The translations under genes were made by a program, and so were the position numbers. Below are positions 14,744 to 26,629 of a stretch of DNA of 64,000 nt, in pieces. The notes under the pieces are model-generated. The model had not been told where the DNA came from. It did no database searches and was given only the letters and a program-made list of their open reading frames with translations. Positions within the stretch are counted from its first letter, which is position 1, and each line of letters opens with the position of its first letter. Origin of the DNA: Vigna angularis. Lineage: Eukaryota; Streptophyta; Magnoliopsida; Fabales; Fabaceae. The DNA is taken from the NCBI RefSeq assembly GCF_016808095.1, contig NC_068973.1, forward strand, positions 1,110,501 through 1,174,500. Direction: 5' to 3'.

Positions 14744-17700
14744 TGTGACATTCCAATTATATAGAGAGCATATATATAATAAAGACGTCCACATGCAGAA
14801 TACAGGAAAGCAGTTGAGAGTAAGTAGGATTACAATCATCCTCTAAGTAACTTCAGAATATAAGCTTAAACTCCAAAGAGATCTAAAATGTAAGCTGAAA
14901 GGGAAGTAGTATTTCAGAGTACAAAATCAAACTAATAACATCCTAGGGGACTAGGTAGCAGCATTGTCTTCAACTTTCAAAGTTGTCTCCAAAGGAACCT
15001 CCTCGCCATCTGCTCCCATCCCAAAAGGATGATCATCGCAAGAAGAAACATACACAAGCAATACAAACAAGCAAGGGTGAGCTAGATATAAAAATCATGT
15101 TATTCAATCACACACGACATGTAAAAGCCACTCAAACATGATACATTGACATCACAAGACTCATTGTTTTATAGACCGACTCGTCCGGACCAGAATGATT
15201 ACCGAGCTATGGCGGGTTATGCACTCGTGGTGGCCTCTACTACTTTGCAAAGCCATTGCCAATGGGTTCCACCCTACCACCCTCACGAGGTTAGTCCGTT
15301 CCGCGCCCTGGAGCATACTGGAAGCCTCCACGACTAGGACCTCCTGCTACTCCTCACCACATGGATCAATCATCTCTACTTGAGAATGAAAGACCATTGG
15401 AGCGTCAGGAAAACCCCCAAGACTGAGCTACCATGCAATCATTCCATACACCCCCAAATCCCCACCATGTATCCTCTCCTTGAGGATCATGGAATTACGT
15501 CCATGAATCATACTGTTACTATGAAACTTAACTCAAGTCATGAATAACCAGATACCTCCATATTATCACAGTAAATCCAACATATCATGCATTCACATAC
15601 TTTTCACATAAATCACATCACAATATATATATTCCAAACATTGTGCACACTCAATTCAACCCAGAACAAGAGCAAATGGACTTAGAACCGAACACTATTG
15701 GTCGAGACTTATTTGGCCGAACACTATTTGGCCGAACACTATTTACTACACTATTAGGTCGACTACTGTCTGGACGAACACTGAGAGATCAAACAATACT
15801 AGGCCGAACGTTCAAAACCGAGCACCATATTAGATTGAACACAATTGGCCGAACGCTAAAACCGAACATCATAATGGATCGCATACTGATTGGACGAACG
15901 CTCAAAGATCAAGCCTCATCAAGACCGAACGTTCACTATGGACGATCACTAACTGAGAATAAACATCATCAAGACCGAACGTTAACCATCACTAATACAC
16001 CAAGACCGAACGCTTACAAGCTAAACCTCAGAATACCTGATCCAGGTCGAACACTAACGATCACTAGCACATAATAAGACCGAACGCTATCAACCGAACA
16101 CTATCAGGTCGAATACTGTTTGTACGAATGCTTATATATCAAATACTTTTGGACGAACGCTTACAGACCGAACACTCTCAGGCCGAATACTGTTTAGACC
16201 GAACACTATTTGGAACGAACGCTTACAGGTCGAAGACTATCAAGTCGAATACTGTTTAGACGAACATTATCAGATCGAATACTGTTTGAACGGACGTTTA
16301 CAGACTGAACCCTATCAGGTGGAATATTGTTTGGGCGAACGTTTACCTATTTAAATTACCATTTGGGACGAACGTTTATATATTTAAATTACTATTTGGA
16401 CGAACGTCACTTTCGAATTCTGCAGAATTTTGCAGAATCACAACCACGTTTCCAGAGCCCCTTTTTCATTCCCCTTTTTCCCATATTTTCATCAAAGAAC
16501 AGAATATCACAAATCTCAAACACAGTTTAATATTTCTACAATCTATAGAAACAGATCTAGCTCTCCTTACCTCACAGTAACCTGCAACAGTTCATGTATC
16601 CACTCACTATCCATTCTAACTATTTTCCAGAGTTCTTATTCCAATCCAGAAACTAGTACAACCAACACATGCTCATCCAAGTAAAACAAGGTTCAGCACA
16701 TCATGTATACACAACTTTCACACATCCAGCAAATACAAATCAACTTATTTTATTTTCATCCTAGTAGAGATCTTTCTTTACCCCAATTGGTCACCGGAGA
16801 GGACCCAGATGTCTGAACGCATCAAACTCACCTTCGACGCCAGCACATATGACTAGTCACAACTGACTGGACCAGGCCAGGGCTGCTCTATGATCAGGGA
16901 TGTGCCAACTCAGGTTTTTAAGGTTCCTCTATCTTACCAACAAAGAAAGGCTCTCAACAATTAACAATTAATTTATTTAAATTATCTACTATGTTCTCTT
17001 ATGCTCTAAATCTGAAATGCCTAATTTTAATATTTTCACTTCCTCTCACAGCAACCTCAAACAGTACCTGTACATCTATTTAATACCCATATACATGCTA
17101 TTACAGAACCCTTACTCCAGACCTTCCAACAAGATCAATTTCAGCCAACAAACTCATTCAAAACAGATTAAATTCATCACATCACAACATGCACAATTTC
17201 ACAGTTTCAGTTATAACACCCAATACAATAAAAGTCATAAAACAGTTTCACAAGAGTACACCAGTTCAACATTCATATGCATATATTTTTATAAAATAAA
17301 TTCATACAAAATAATTAGCTCCCCTTACCTCGAGGTTGAGCAGTACAACCAACTAAAGTGCCCTAACAGCGCCTTCACAGAGAAAACCTAAATAGTGCCC
17401 CACAACCACCTAAATGGTGATGAAAACAGCTCTTAGAGCTATAATAGACAGAGAATCAAAATGAGCTCTATGCAACCAGTAAGGTTGTATGCCCTAAGGT
17501 CAAGAAGAGTGGAGAACTTGACTTACCCGTCCAAATGAAAATCTAATCGGATAGAAAGGAAGCTCTCAGCTCTGTGAGCGAAAGAACGCCACCTAACGGG
17601 AAATGCAACGGTGCAAATGAGTGTAAGAGTAGAGAGAAGACAGAGAAGGAAGAAGAAAGCTGAGTTTAGAGAGAGAAAGGGAAACTGGAATTTGGATCAG

Positions 17701-17812
17701 AGTTGGGAAAATGAAGGAACCCCTTCTAAGGTCATGGTGCCTTTGGCCCTTTGGGTTTGGCTGCCCCAGAACATAAGGCCCAATGGCCCATACAGTTTTC
17801 CAGGACCTTACA
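14744..17812. mobile_element. Probable solo LTR of a large LTR retrotransposon
   Basis: This 3.07-kb block is clearly richer in GC than its surroundings and has sharp edges. It starts TGTGACATTCC and ends GGACCTTACA, that is TG...CA with TGTxA-type inverted ends typical of plant Ty3/gypsy LTRs. The five flanking bases are ATTTT on the left and TTTTT on the right, a 4/5 match for a target duplication. No gag-pol, primer site or partner LTR is seen, which suggests recombination to a solo LTR. Read on the minus strand, the first 300 bases look like a promoter-leader with a long pyrimidine-rich TCTCTC stretch, so minus orientation is slightly favoured. Open frames inside it (15643-16074, 17017-17391 and others) are products of repeats and composition, not genes. 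Confidence 0.6.
15690..16420. repeat. Degenerate tandem repeat array inside the solo LTR
   Basis: Dozens of variants of GACCGAACACTAT, GGCCGAACACTAT, GGACGAACGCT and GGTCGAATACTGTTT occur head to tail, with unit spacing mostly 18-30 bases and a higher-order alternation of about 50 bases. The unit degenerates towards the right end (CGAACGTTTA). Translation gives a repetitive GRTL/GRTF peptide in one frame, which I treat as a by-product. Confidence 0.85.
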
Positions 17813-20062
17813 TTTTTTTTTATGAATCATTTCACTTTCAATGAAATTTAACCTCTATATTCATTTCCGTATCATTTTTTAATTTAAGCATATGTAAATT
17901 AATTTTCCAATCAATTTTAATGAGGAGCAAAGATCACGAAACAATCCACAACAGTATTCATGTGTATACATATTCGTAAATATTTTAATATTACTGACAA
18001 TTTAGCTACAAATAATATAATAATATTTATTATTTATTTATTTAAATTGATTTATTTTTAAATTGTGAAAAATGTTAGAAACTTGAATTTGAGTACGTGA
18101 TCCTGGTGATTATAAAACAGAGTTTTGCAATGTGTTTTGCTAATTGTGTTTAAGTTACACGAAGCACACCACTTTCACGTGCGTAGATTTTGGGCCAAAC
18201 AATATAGGCCTTAGGGTTATATGTTTAGAGTATGGTAGCTTCTTTCTGCACCTCCATATATATATATTTAAAATTTAAAAGTTAAAAATAATTTTAAAAT
18301 TAAGTAATTTTAAAGTTAAAAATAATTTTTAAATTATAATCCAAAAATTGTTTTGTATTTTTAGATCACACAATTTAAAAATATTTTTTATTTTTAAATT
18401 ATATAATATAAAGTCGTTTTTAATTTTCAGGTTATAAAAATTTAAATTTTTTTTTTCTTTTTCATAATGTATTATTAAAGAAATAAAATGAAATATATTT
18501 TTATATAAAGTATAGTAAGAAACACAAGCACACTTACTTACTGTACCTAATAATCTTACGTTAGAAGTTAAAGTAGTTTAAATATTTTTTTTTATTTGAA
18601 ACGTCTTATAAAGATGAAATTGTAATAAAATTCTATCTCTAAAATAAATAATACTTTAACTAGTAGAATTCGACAAATTTGGAATTAGAACAAGAGAGTT
18701 TCCTATTGAAATATTAGTTTGTTTTTTAAGTTTATTAACACTATTTCACTTACAATATTTTGTTAGTAATATTGGTTCTACAAATTTTTACAGATACTAT
18801 GAATTATTTTCAGAAACTACAAACTCAATATTATCTTCTTTTCCAATCTCTTCCTTTTTAATTTTATCTTTAGTCTTTTATGATTTAGTCATGATGTTCT
18901 TGATATTTTGACAATAGTAATAAATAAAATTAGTAAATTCAAGTATTAATGTCACATATATTTATATTATTACATATGTATATAACATGCATTGACCTTG
19001 AAAGTAAACTCATATCATTCTCAATTTTAGTTTAATCGTTTTCTAATGTTATTATCGATTTAGATATTCTTTAAAAATGTGAGGTGATTAATCATTGAGC
19101 CAAGATATTTTGTATTAGAGAGCTATTATAGCCACTAATTAGACACCAATTATTCAATTAATATATCGTTGATGGATTAAGTTTCTTTAAATAAAATTTT
19201 AAACTTAACAATATGAATAGAAAAGACAATTAAAATAAACAATTACTTAAAAATTACCAAATGTTTCTAATAAATATTTATTAAAAAATTTACCGTTTGA
19301 TCAAATCTCATTTTAAAAATTGATTTTATTATATAATTGAATTAAAATAAAATTTACTTATTAATAAAATATAATAATTACTTAAAAATTTATTATAATA
19401 ATATTTATGATTTTTTGAACTTATAACATCATTAATTACCAAACCTAATATTTGTTTGGAGCATATGAGTATAAACCAAAAGACATTACTTATCTTAATT
19501 TGCAAAGATAATATAAAATATGAGAAGATTGAATAGAAAGAAGAAAGGTCCTTTTTCACTCGTGTGTTTTCTAGATTTTAGATGGCAACATCTGAAAGAG
19601 AAAAAGCAAAGCTAAAATCACCCAAACTTCACCAACTTTTCTTTGGTTCAATGAAGAAATCACCCAAACATTTATATTCAATTTACAAATACATAATTGA
19701 ACACACATTTTTAATAAAATTTATTTATTTTAATTTGATTTTACTAGAAATATCTCTCTCTCTCCAAAAGAAAAAGACTGAAATTACACCTGGCCAAAAT
19801 AATTAAAGACAATAGGTGACACAAAAAAGAGAAATGTGGGTTGGTTAGGGTTCATCAGCTATTAAATTAGGATTAAAAGCCTATGAATTTGTTAGTCAAC
19901 GAAACAAACATAGGCTTACCTAGATGTTAAAATGAGTCCATTTTCGATATCTTATATCAATAATGAGTAACTATGGAAACTAAAATTTGGGAGTAAAATT
20001 AGTTTACATTCCTCAAAATATTTATTTTAATTTCGGTAAAAAAATTAATACACTTTTTTTTC

Positions 20063-20065
20063 TTT

Positions 20066-20114
<49 letters not shown>
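20063..20114. repeat. (AT)n microsatellite
   Basis: About 50 bases of TA repeat in intergenic DNA. Confidence 0.95.
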
Positions 20115-20119
<5 letters not shown>

Positions 20120-22167
20120 GAATGTATATTATTAGTCTTTTTAAAGAATAAAAATACAGTATTTTTCCTCCGTGTTACCAAAAATAAAGTGTCATTGGAC
20201 GAGTTCTCAAAAAATACAATATGAAAATCAATGTCGTGCTTAAGTATGATTCACCAAAAAAATAGCACATTTCTTATTTTTCTTCAATATATGTTTGGGC
20301 CTTGAATAATTTAAAGTAATTTTAATTTGCTTTTCTATTACAGTTCTTAAACACAATACTAAAATATTATCCGCGAAAAATTTGAACACTTAATTTTATG
20401 TTAGGGTCCAATGAGGAATTCTTATTTAAGAGTATTTTGGAAAGAAAATAAATCTAAATTAAATCAAGTAATCAAGAGTTGACGGAGAAGAAAATTAATA
20501 AAAAAACATACGAGTATAAAGTAAGAGCTGACATAATTAACGAAAATAAAAAATTAATTTAAAAATTAACAAAAATCAAGACTAAAATTGTTATTTTTAA
20601 TTTCAAAGTTTTGTATAGAGATTATTTTCAATTTCGTATAATAATATGTTTAATAATATAGAGAAAAAAAAACATGTTTAATCCAAAAATTAATAAAAAT
20701 TATTATATATAATATTTTATATGCATTAATTAACAATCATTATTAACTAAGATTAACCCAGAACACATGAAACTAAAAAGAAACTTCCCAATTTGTAGTA
20801 AAAGCAATTTCTAACTAAAAATTTTGTAACAGAAAATAGAGATTGAAATTAACTTGTCATGAACAACTAAAATTTAGATTAGAGACCAACATGTTTCTGA
20901 TGGAAATTAACGATGCTTTTCTTCAACTTTACCATGGTTATGAAAAGAAAATAAAAACATTACATGGAACACCTAAACCAGAAACAAATTTAATCACAAA
21001 AACCGAATCAAACATTACATATGATTCATTGAAACCACATGTTTTAGGAATGGTTCAACCATGAAATTAAAAATCTAAGAACTAGTGGAACAAATCAATA
21101 ACAACATATTACAAAAGATGGAAGAGAATAAAGATGAGAACACGTCACTTCCAAACAAGACCCTTATTTTCTTAATATTATTCTTATAAACTAACAAATT
21201 GGAATTTCATTTTGAAAGAAATTAAATATATTTTTTACATTTTTATTTACAAATAAATTTGAGAAAATACTGAGAGAAATATATCTTTAATATTCTTTTC
21301 CAATCTTTTATATATTTCTGCTATCATATTTTTTATGCTATTTTTTAATCTCTTCTTTTTTATTTCTCTTCTCATATATTCTTGTACTTACTCCATCTTC
21401 TTATGACATAAGTATTCCACATTCCGTGATATCATTGTTTTTAAATCTGAAAAAAAAAACACTCAATATAAAATTATGATCAATTAAGATCAACCTATTT
21501 TTCATATATTTGGTGTTCTTTATATAAATAAATAATCATCTCACATATTTAGAGAGAATATAATTAAAAAAAATCCTTGATAAAAGAATTAAAAAATATC
21601 TTATTTATATACAACCTTACAACTAAAAACAATAAAATACTATTTTTTCATCTTATTATATATATATTTTGAATAGAGGTAGTTGAAAGGTAGAGTTCAC
21701 ATCCTATCAACTTGACATAGATGTTGTATCGAGAAGAAAAAAATAAAAAGGATATCGATGTTGAAGAATTAGGGTGCATTGATTGGTGGGGGAGTTCATC
21801 TTCATGCCATCATTTTAATAATGCAAACTTGTTTCTGCGATTGCCATATCAAACTCATCACCATGATATTATGAGTTATTACCATCTCCTTCTTCCATTT
21901 GTCTATTGCTTTTGGATCTACTTTGCCAAATTAATCACCACCTACAATGCCAAACAATTCCACCTTTTTCTTTGGAATGGAAACTGTTCAACAATCACTC
22001 ATTACTAAATTATTACAAGTAAGTTGTCATATAATCAATAATTAACTTTCTTTTTCATTCCATAATAATACCCTTTTTTAAGTGCTCCATAAAATTGTAA
22101 AAACTTTATAAATGAACTATTAAGGATGAATTTTTTTTATATACTATCAAAGATTTGATGTTTTATG

Positions 22168-22168
<1 letters not shown>

Positions 22169-22241
<73 letters not shown>
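22169..22241. repeat. (AT)n microsatellite
   Basis: About 70 bases of TA repeat, roughly 110 bases left of the TRIM element. Confidence 0.95.
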
Positions 22242-22244
<3 letters not shown>

Positions 22245-22350
22245 ATTTTAATATCATGTAAGAATGTGATGTGAATATGAGTGAGTGACGTAGATTTACA
22301 TTAAACAAAATATTTAACGCAAACTTACGTCAAATATAATGATATCTTAT

Positions 22351-23030
22351 TGCATCTAATAAGAAGGAGGTTCACTGGAAGATACAAATACCAGTGAGAT
22401 CTGAGTTTAATCACATAAGAGAGTGACATCACTTTGTACCAAAAACCTTAAAGTAACGGATCTTTTATTTTTATATAATGCTCTACTTTCTCATTTCTAT
22501 CCAATGTGAGACTTAGACTCACACTTGGATTCCCAACAATCTCCCTCTCAAGGATGAATCTCTTCCACATAGGTACACTCCCCCTCCAGCGGAAGCATTC
22601 CCAACTAACCATAACCACGAGTAGCCCTTTCTAAGGGTCATTCATCCACATAGGTACACTCCCCCTCTAGCGGAAGCATTCCCAACCAACCACAACCACG
22701 AGTAGCCCTTTCAAGGGCCGTTCATCTTAACGTGACTTGCATACCTAAATATTGTCACGAAGACTTTCGGTACAAGGATCATTATAATCGTCTAAGCCGG
22801 TCACCAAGATAAACAATCGACTCTGATACCATTGTTGAGTCTATCGAGGGGGGTTCACCGGGGAGACACAAACACCAATACCATTAGAGCCTAACCATAT
22901 AAGGAATTGAGACCACTCTTTACCAAAAACCTTAAGGCAACGAGTTAATGTGTCTTTCATCTTCATACAGTGCTCTACTTTCTCATTTATATCCAATGAG
23001 AGACTTAGACTCACACTTGGATTCTCAACC
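22351..23030 (-). mobile_element. TRIM (terminal-repeat retrotransposon in miniature)
   Basis: Two direct repeats of about 190 bases flank a 295-base interior: about 22351-22538 and 22833-23030. Both carry GGTTCAC, ACCAAAAACCTTAA, GCTCTACTTTCTCATTT, GAGACTTAGACTCACACTTGG and a CCCAACA/CTCAACC end. Read on the minus strand, the 5' LTR (right copy, TGTTGAGAATCC inward) ends ACTCAACA and is followed at once by ATGGTATCAGAGT, matching the initiator tRNA-Met primer site. Just before the left LTR is GAGAGGGAGAT, a polypurine tract. There is no coding capacity, which is the definition of a TRIM. The left LTR has a poorly defined outer end and I found no clear target duplication. Confidence 0.85.
22565..22725. 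repeat. 81-bp tandem duplication inside the TRIM
   Basis: CCACATAGGTACACTCCCCC begins at 22565 and again at 22646. Each copy runs through AGCGGAAGCATTCCCAAC, CACGAGTAGCCC and a GTTCAT/GTCATTCAT end, with only a handful of differences between copies. Confidence 0.9.
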
Positions 23031-23282
23031 GATCCAACGTAAGCTTTTGTGTGTGTGTTTATTTTTTAAAATTTAATTGGTTTTGTAAATCAAAAGCTTG
23101 AAATAAAAAAAAATACAAATATTAATTTACATACAGTAACTAATTATAGTGTTATGAAAATCACAATTTGAATAATCGTGTAAATAGTAAAACCACCAAA
23201 ATACAATAAATCTTAGAATATGAAAAATAAAACTATAAACAAAAGTAAATTAGAACAAAATCAATGTAAATATTAATGTATT

Positions 23283-24740
23283 CACTAGTAAAAAAAAGAG
23301 GATTTTAACGCGCCTTATATGTTAACCGAAACATATCAATACGCGGTGGCCTTTTCGTAGTTATTACGAACTTATATGCCTCGATTGAGGGGGACCCGAA
23401 GCGTAAGAGGGATATTACCTCGGTTATAGGGGGAACCGAGACATCTAACCCTACTGAAATCTCTTTTCTTTTCTGCAAGTCAGACTTTTCATCTGACAAA
23501 CTTTTTGAAAATGGGCTATTACCTCGGTTATGCAGGGAAACCGAAGCGTATAACCCTCTGCCAACTCAGACTTTTCATAGGAACAATTTTCTTCTTCCTA
23601 TTCACGCAAACTCTCCTTCCTCTCCACGAACACCCCCAGCCAGTTCTTCCTCTCCACGAACACAATACTTCTTCTTCTCCCTCGCCGCCCCGCACCTCTG
23701 CCTCCCTCTCTCGCGCCTCAATCTTTCTCTCTTGCGCTGCGCCTCTGCTCCTCGCTCGCACCAACATCTTCGTCGCCGTTTCTGTGCCTCCGCCTCCGTC
23801 TCCCTCGCAGTGCCTGCGACTCCGTCGTCTGTCGACGTGGCCGACAACTTTCAAGGAAAGTCACGACGCTCCTGTAATTCCAATTCCAAAACCGGCAAGG
23901 GTAAGCGAGCTTCATTCTTCTTCTTTTTCATTTTTTTTAGATTTTCGTAGAGGTCATTCGATTAACTGCTAGGTTAAATTTGCGGATTGAAAAGGTGAAA
24001 AAAAAAATTAAAGCAACTTGCTTGATCTTGGCGTTCTCGATGCAATCAGATTCGCTATCGGAAAAGGTTTTGGTGCTCACGGAGGAGGTGGGGGAAGAAG
24101 AAGAGGAGGATTGCGCAAGATGGTGGCGGAAGAAATGGACCGAGGCCGAGGAGAAATGGACTGATGGCGAGGAGAAATGGTGGCGGAAGAGGAGGTTTTG
24201 GTTCCCGATGATTCCTCCGAGGCAGAAGAAATGGACTGAGGCCGAGGGGAAAACCCTAATCGACAAGTACGGGGAGATGGTGGCGGACGGTTCGTTGGCG
24301 AAGATGCGGACTCGCGAGAAGAAGTTCAAGTCGATTGCTTTTCGGTGCACCACGTGCGTAATCCTGTGGCGTACCTTTGGCAGTGGAGTTGGAAGGACGT
24401 TTTTAGGGATGGGGATTTTGGGACTGCTATGGATGGTGTTGACAATGAGGTGATGGGGTTGGGGTTTGAGTATGAGGCGGAACAAGGGGAGGTGAATTAC
24501 AACGGGAATGGTCGAGAGAGGGAAGATGCGGCGGAGAAAGGCTGGTGCAAAAGCACAAAAAAAACACTCTACTACCTCGGTTCAGGTCTCAATCGAGACA
24601 GTAGAGTCCACAATACTTCCTCGGTTCACAATCGAGGCAAAAAAAAATAAACTTTTTGCCTCACCCGTATATGCCTCGATTCAGGAACCGCTGCCTATGA
24701 ACCAAATCAACCGGTATCTTTTTTCCTTAACTGAACTAAT
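23283..24740. mobile_element. CACTA-like DNA transposon, non-autonomous, with captured host sequence
   Basis: The left end CACTAGTAAAAAAAAGAGG fits the CACTA (En/Spm) terminus. Subterminal repeats in both orientations occur at both sides: CCTCGATTGAGG and ACCTCGGTTAT between 23380 and 23530, and CCTCGGTTCA, CAATCGAGGC and CCTCGATTCAGG between 24570 and 24690. The interior is GC-rich unlike the flanks and contains a pyrimidine-rich leader-like stretch (23590-23900) and a broken gene fragment. The right terminus is not resolved: CTTTTTTCCTTAACTG at about 24718-24733 is a poor match to the expected TTTTTACTAGTG. No transposase is seen. The right coordinate is approximate. Confidence 0.6.
24120..24545 (+). 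pseudogene. Captured fragment of a trihelix/Myb-like DNA-binding protein gene
   Basis: One frame reads KKWTEAEGKTLIDKYGEMV, DGSLAKMRTREKKFKSIAF; after a frame change near 24343 the next frame continues VHHVRNPVAYLWQWSWKDVF and then MDGVDNEVMGLGFEYEAEQG. Joined as a series of segments these look like the Trp-spaced N-terminal DNA-binding region of a trihelix-type factor followed by an acidic linker, with DNA lost between WSWKDV and the acidic part. A repeat of KKWTEAEEKWTDGEEKWW upstream looks like local duplication. The frameshift and lack of a complete frame show it is broken. It lies inside the CACTA-like element. The family call comes from motif memory and is tentative. Confidence 0.5.
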
Positions 24741-26629
24741 GATAACTAATGATTATTACGTTTGAGATTTCCAAAAACGATAGCACAGTAAATTTCAATA
24801 CTATAATAGCAATATAACCACATACTTTAATTAAGCTTAATTCATAAAAACTCCATGGAATTGGAGAAAAACATATACCATTCACTAAACACTCATACAA
24901 CAACAATTGTTTTAGTTTATTAAATTCTATATTTGTGGCCCTTTCAAATTTACATATATTTAAAAAAAAATACACTCCCTCAACGAATGAATGAGAAAAC
25001 AAGGGGCAGAAATTGTAAGAAAAAAAAATTAAGAATCTTAATTTAAATAATTTTACATTAAAATGTTAAAAGTATGACTTAGAACTTAACATTTATATCA
25101 AACTGTATGTTAACATAAAAAAGTTCTAATTATTTATAAAAATATCACTTAATATTTCATTTTTGTTTTTTTCTTGAAGTCGAACGTGTGTGACGTGAAA
25201 GGTTAATTTAACACTAATGATATTTAGTGCTTGTCATTTATAATTTCTAAATAAATTATTAAAACATCTTCACCACAAAATTATTCTATTTTAATAACAC
25301 TTTTAATTAAAAAACGTTCTTATATATTACGTACTAGTATTTCGAATAAAACTTTTCAAAATAGTTTTCTTCAAGGACATTTTCCTAATTTAAAGTAATA
25401 AAGATTTTGGAATAAATTAAAATATTTTGAAAGCATATATTAAATGAATCAGAAAAAAAAATTATTTACAAACTAGGAGGAGTTGTTATGTACTAATAGA
25501 TAAGTAAATTACGTAGTATGATAAATTTGTTGATTCTTTTTACAATAAATGTTTAAAAGTCATATAAACATTGACAACATAAAACGTCATATACTAATTA
25601 AGTATATCCCATCATTCTACAATACCTCTTATCAATCTTAATATTTATAAGAAATAGAGCAACAAATGAAACGAAATAATATAAATTTTTTATGAGTTAC
25701 ATCTGTAAGTAGTCCTGCTCTATTGTTGTGTACATACGTCAAATTGACCTATTTATTTCTTTAGTCTAAAGTTAAAATATAAATAATAATAATAATACTA
25801 AACTCACTAAGTTTGATAATTTTACCACCGTTAAGTTTCAGCCAAATTGATCCCATTATTAGCGGACTTATACCTACATATGATTCTTCCTATAACAATA
25901 CTAAAAAAAATCATAAACAATGTTTTCTTTATCATAAATAACGTTTTTAAAAAAATATTATCTATTAATGACAGATAAATAAATAACGTTTATTTTAAAA
26001 AACACCATTTATTAATATTTAACGATAAACAACATTTATTTAAAAAAAACAATCCCTATTAGTGGATAAAACAAGTGTTGTCCTCCAATCACATATAGAC
26101 AATTTTTTTAAAAATAGTATTGTCTGTTAGTCCAAATTTTTTTAATAAACATTGTTTTTTTAATCTTACACTATTTATTGATTCTATTACGTAAAAAAAA
26201 TATTTCAAAAAATATAAAAAAGACAAATGTTCATTATTACTTTAGTGTATCAATTATTCTGTGTTTTTATTTATAGCACCTATTTAAAATAGCACGGCGT
26301 TTTCTATTGAAAATTTTGTAATGTGTAATAATCTTTTTCATGCAATTTTTTTTTACATATAAAATATTTTCAAAGTGTTAATACAGAGTTATTGGTTGTG
26401 GTAGGGTCTGGCACGGGTTGTCTCATTTGCAATATTTTACACACTTTGAAGTCAGTCTTCCACGTGCTTCTGGGGACTCTCCCACTTTCACTTCCACAGC
26501 TTCGTTACATATCTCTCTCTTCTCTTCTTCTAACACCAAATTTCAGTGCCATTTTCTTCTCTCTCTCTCACACACACCTTCCACCTGTCACCAAAACCAA
26601 CACCAGAATCAAGCAACAGTACTGTAGAC
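24741..26629. other. Gene-free interval and promoter region of the downstream gene
   Basis: About 1.9 kb of AT-rich DNA. At 25915-26175 a unit resembling ATAAATAACGTTTATTTTAA (and ACAACATTTATTTAAAAAA) recurs several times with decay, as in subterminal repeats of an old DNA transposon; I cannot define ends. The last 200 bases become CT-rich and probably form the promoter and leader of the gene at 26630. Confidence 0.55.

Larger units (their letters stand above)
17813..22350. other. Gene-free AT-rich interval
   Basis: About 4.5 kb without a supportable gene. Open frames at 19582-19806, 20843-21064 and 21721-22008 (74, 73 and 95 codons) have no family motif. The last, with clusters of His, Trp and hydrophobic residues, is the only one with a mildly protein-like composition, and I do not call it. 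Two (AT)n tracts are listed separately. Confidence 0.65.

Noticed and set aside
15643..16074. A 143-codon open frame rich in GRTL/GRTF repeats
   Set aside because: It is a translation of the tandem array inside the solo LTR; the repeats are DNA-level, vary in length and give no family motif.
21721..22008. 95-codon frame with His/Trp-rich composition
   Set aside because: No homologous motif, no clear promoter or splice context; AT-rich DNA of this length yields such frames by chance.
23505..23972. A 155-codon Pro/Ser/Leu-rich frame and several antisense Arg/Glu-rich frames
   Set aside because: They arise from a pyrimidine-rich stretch inside the CACTA-like element and show no domain; probably captured leader sequence.
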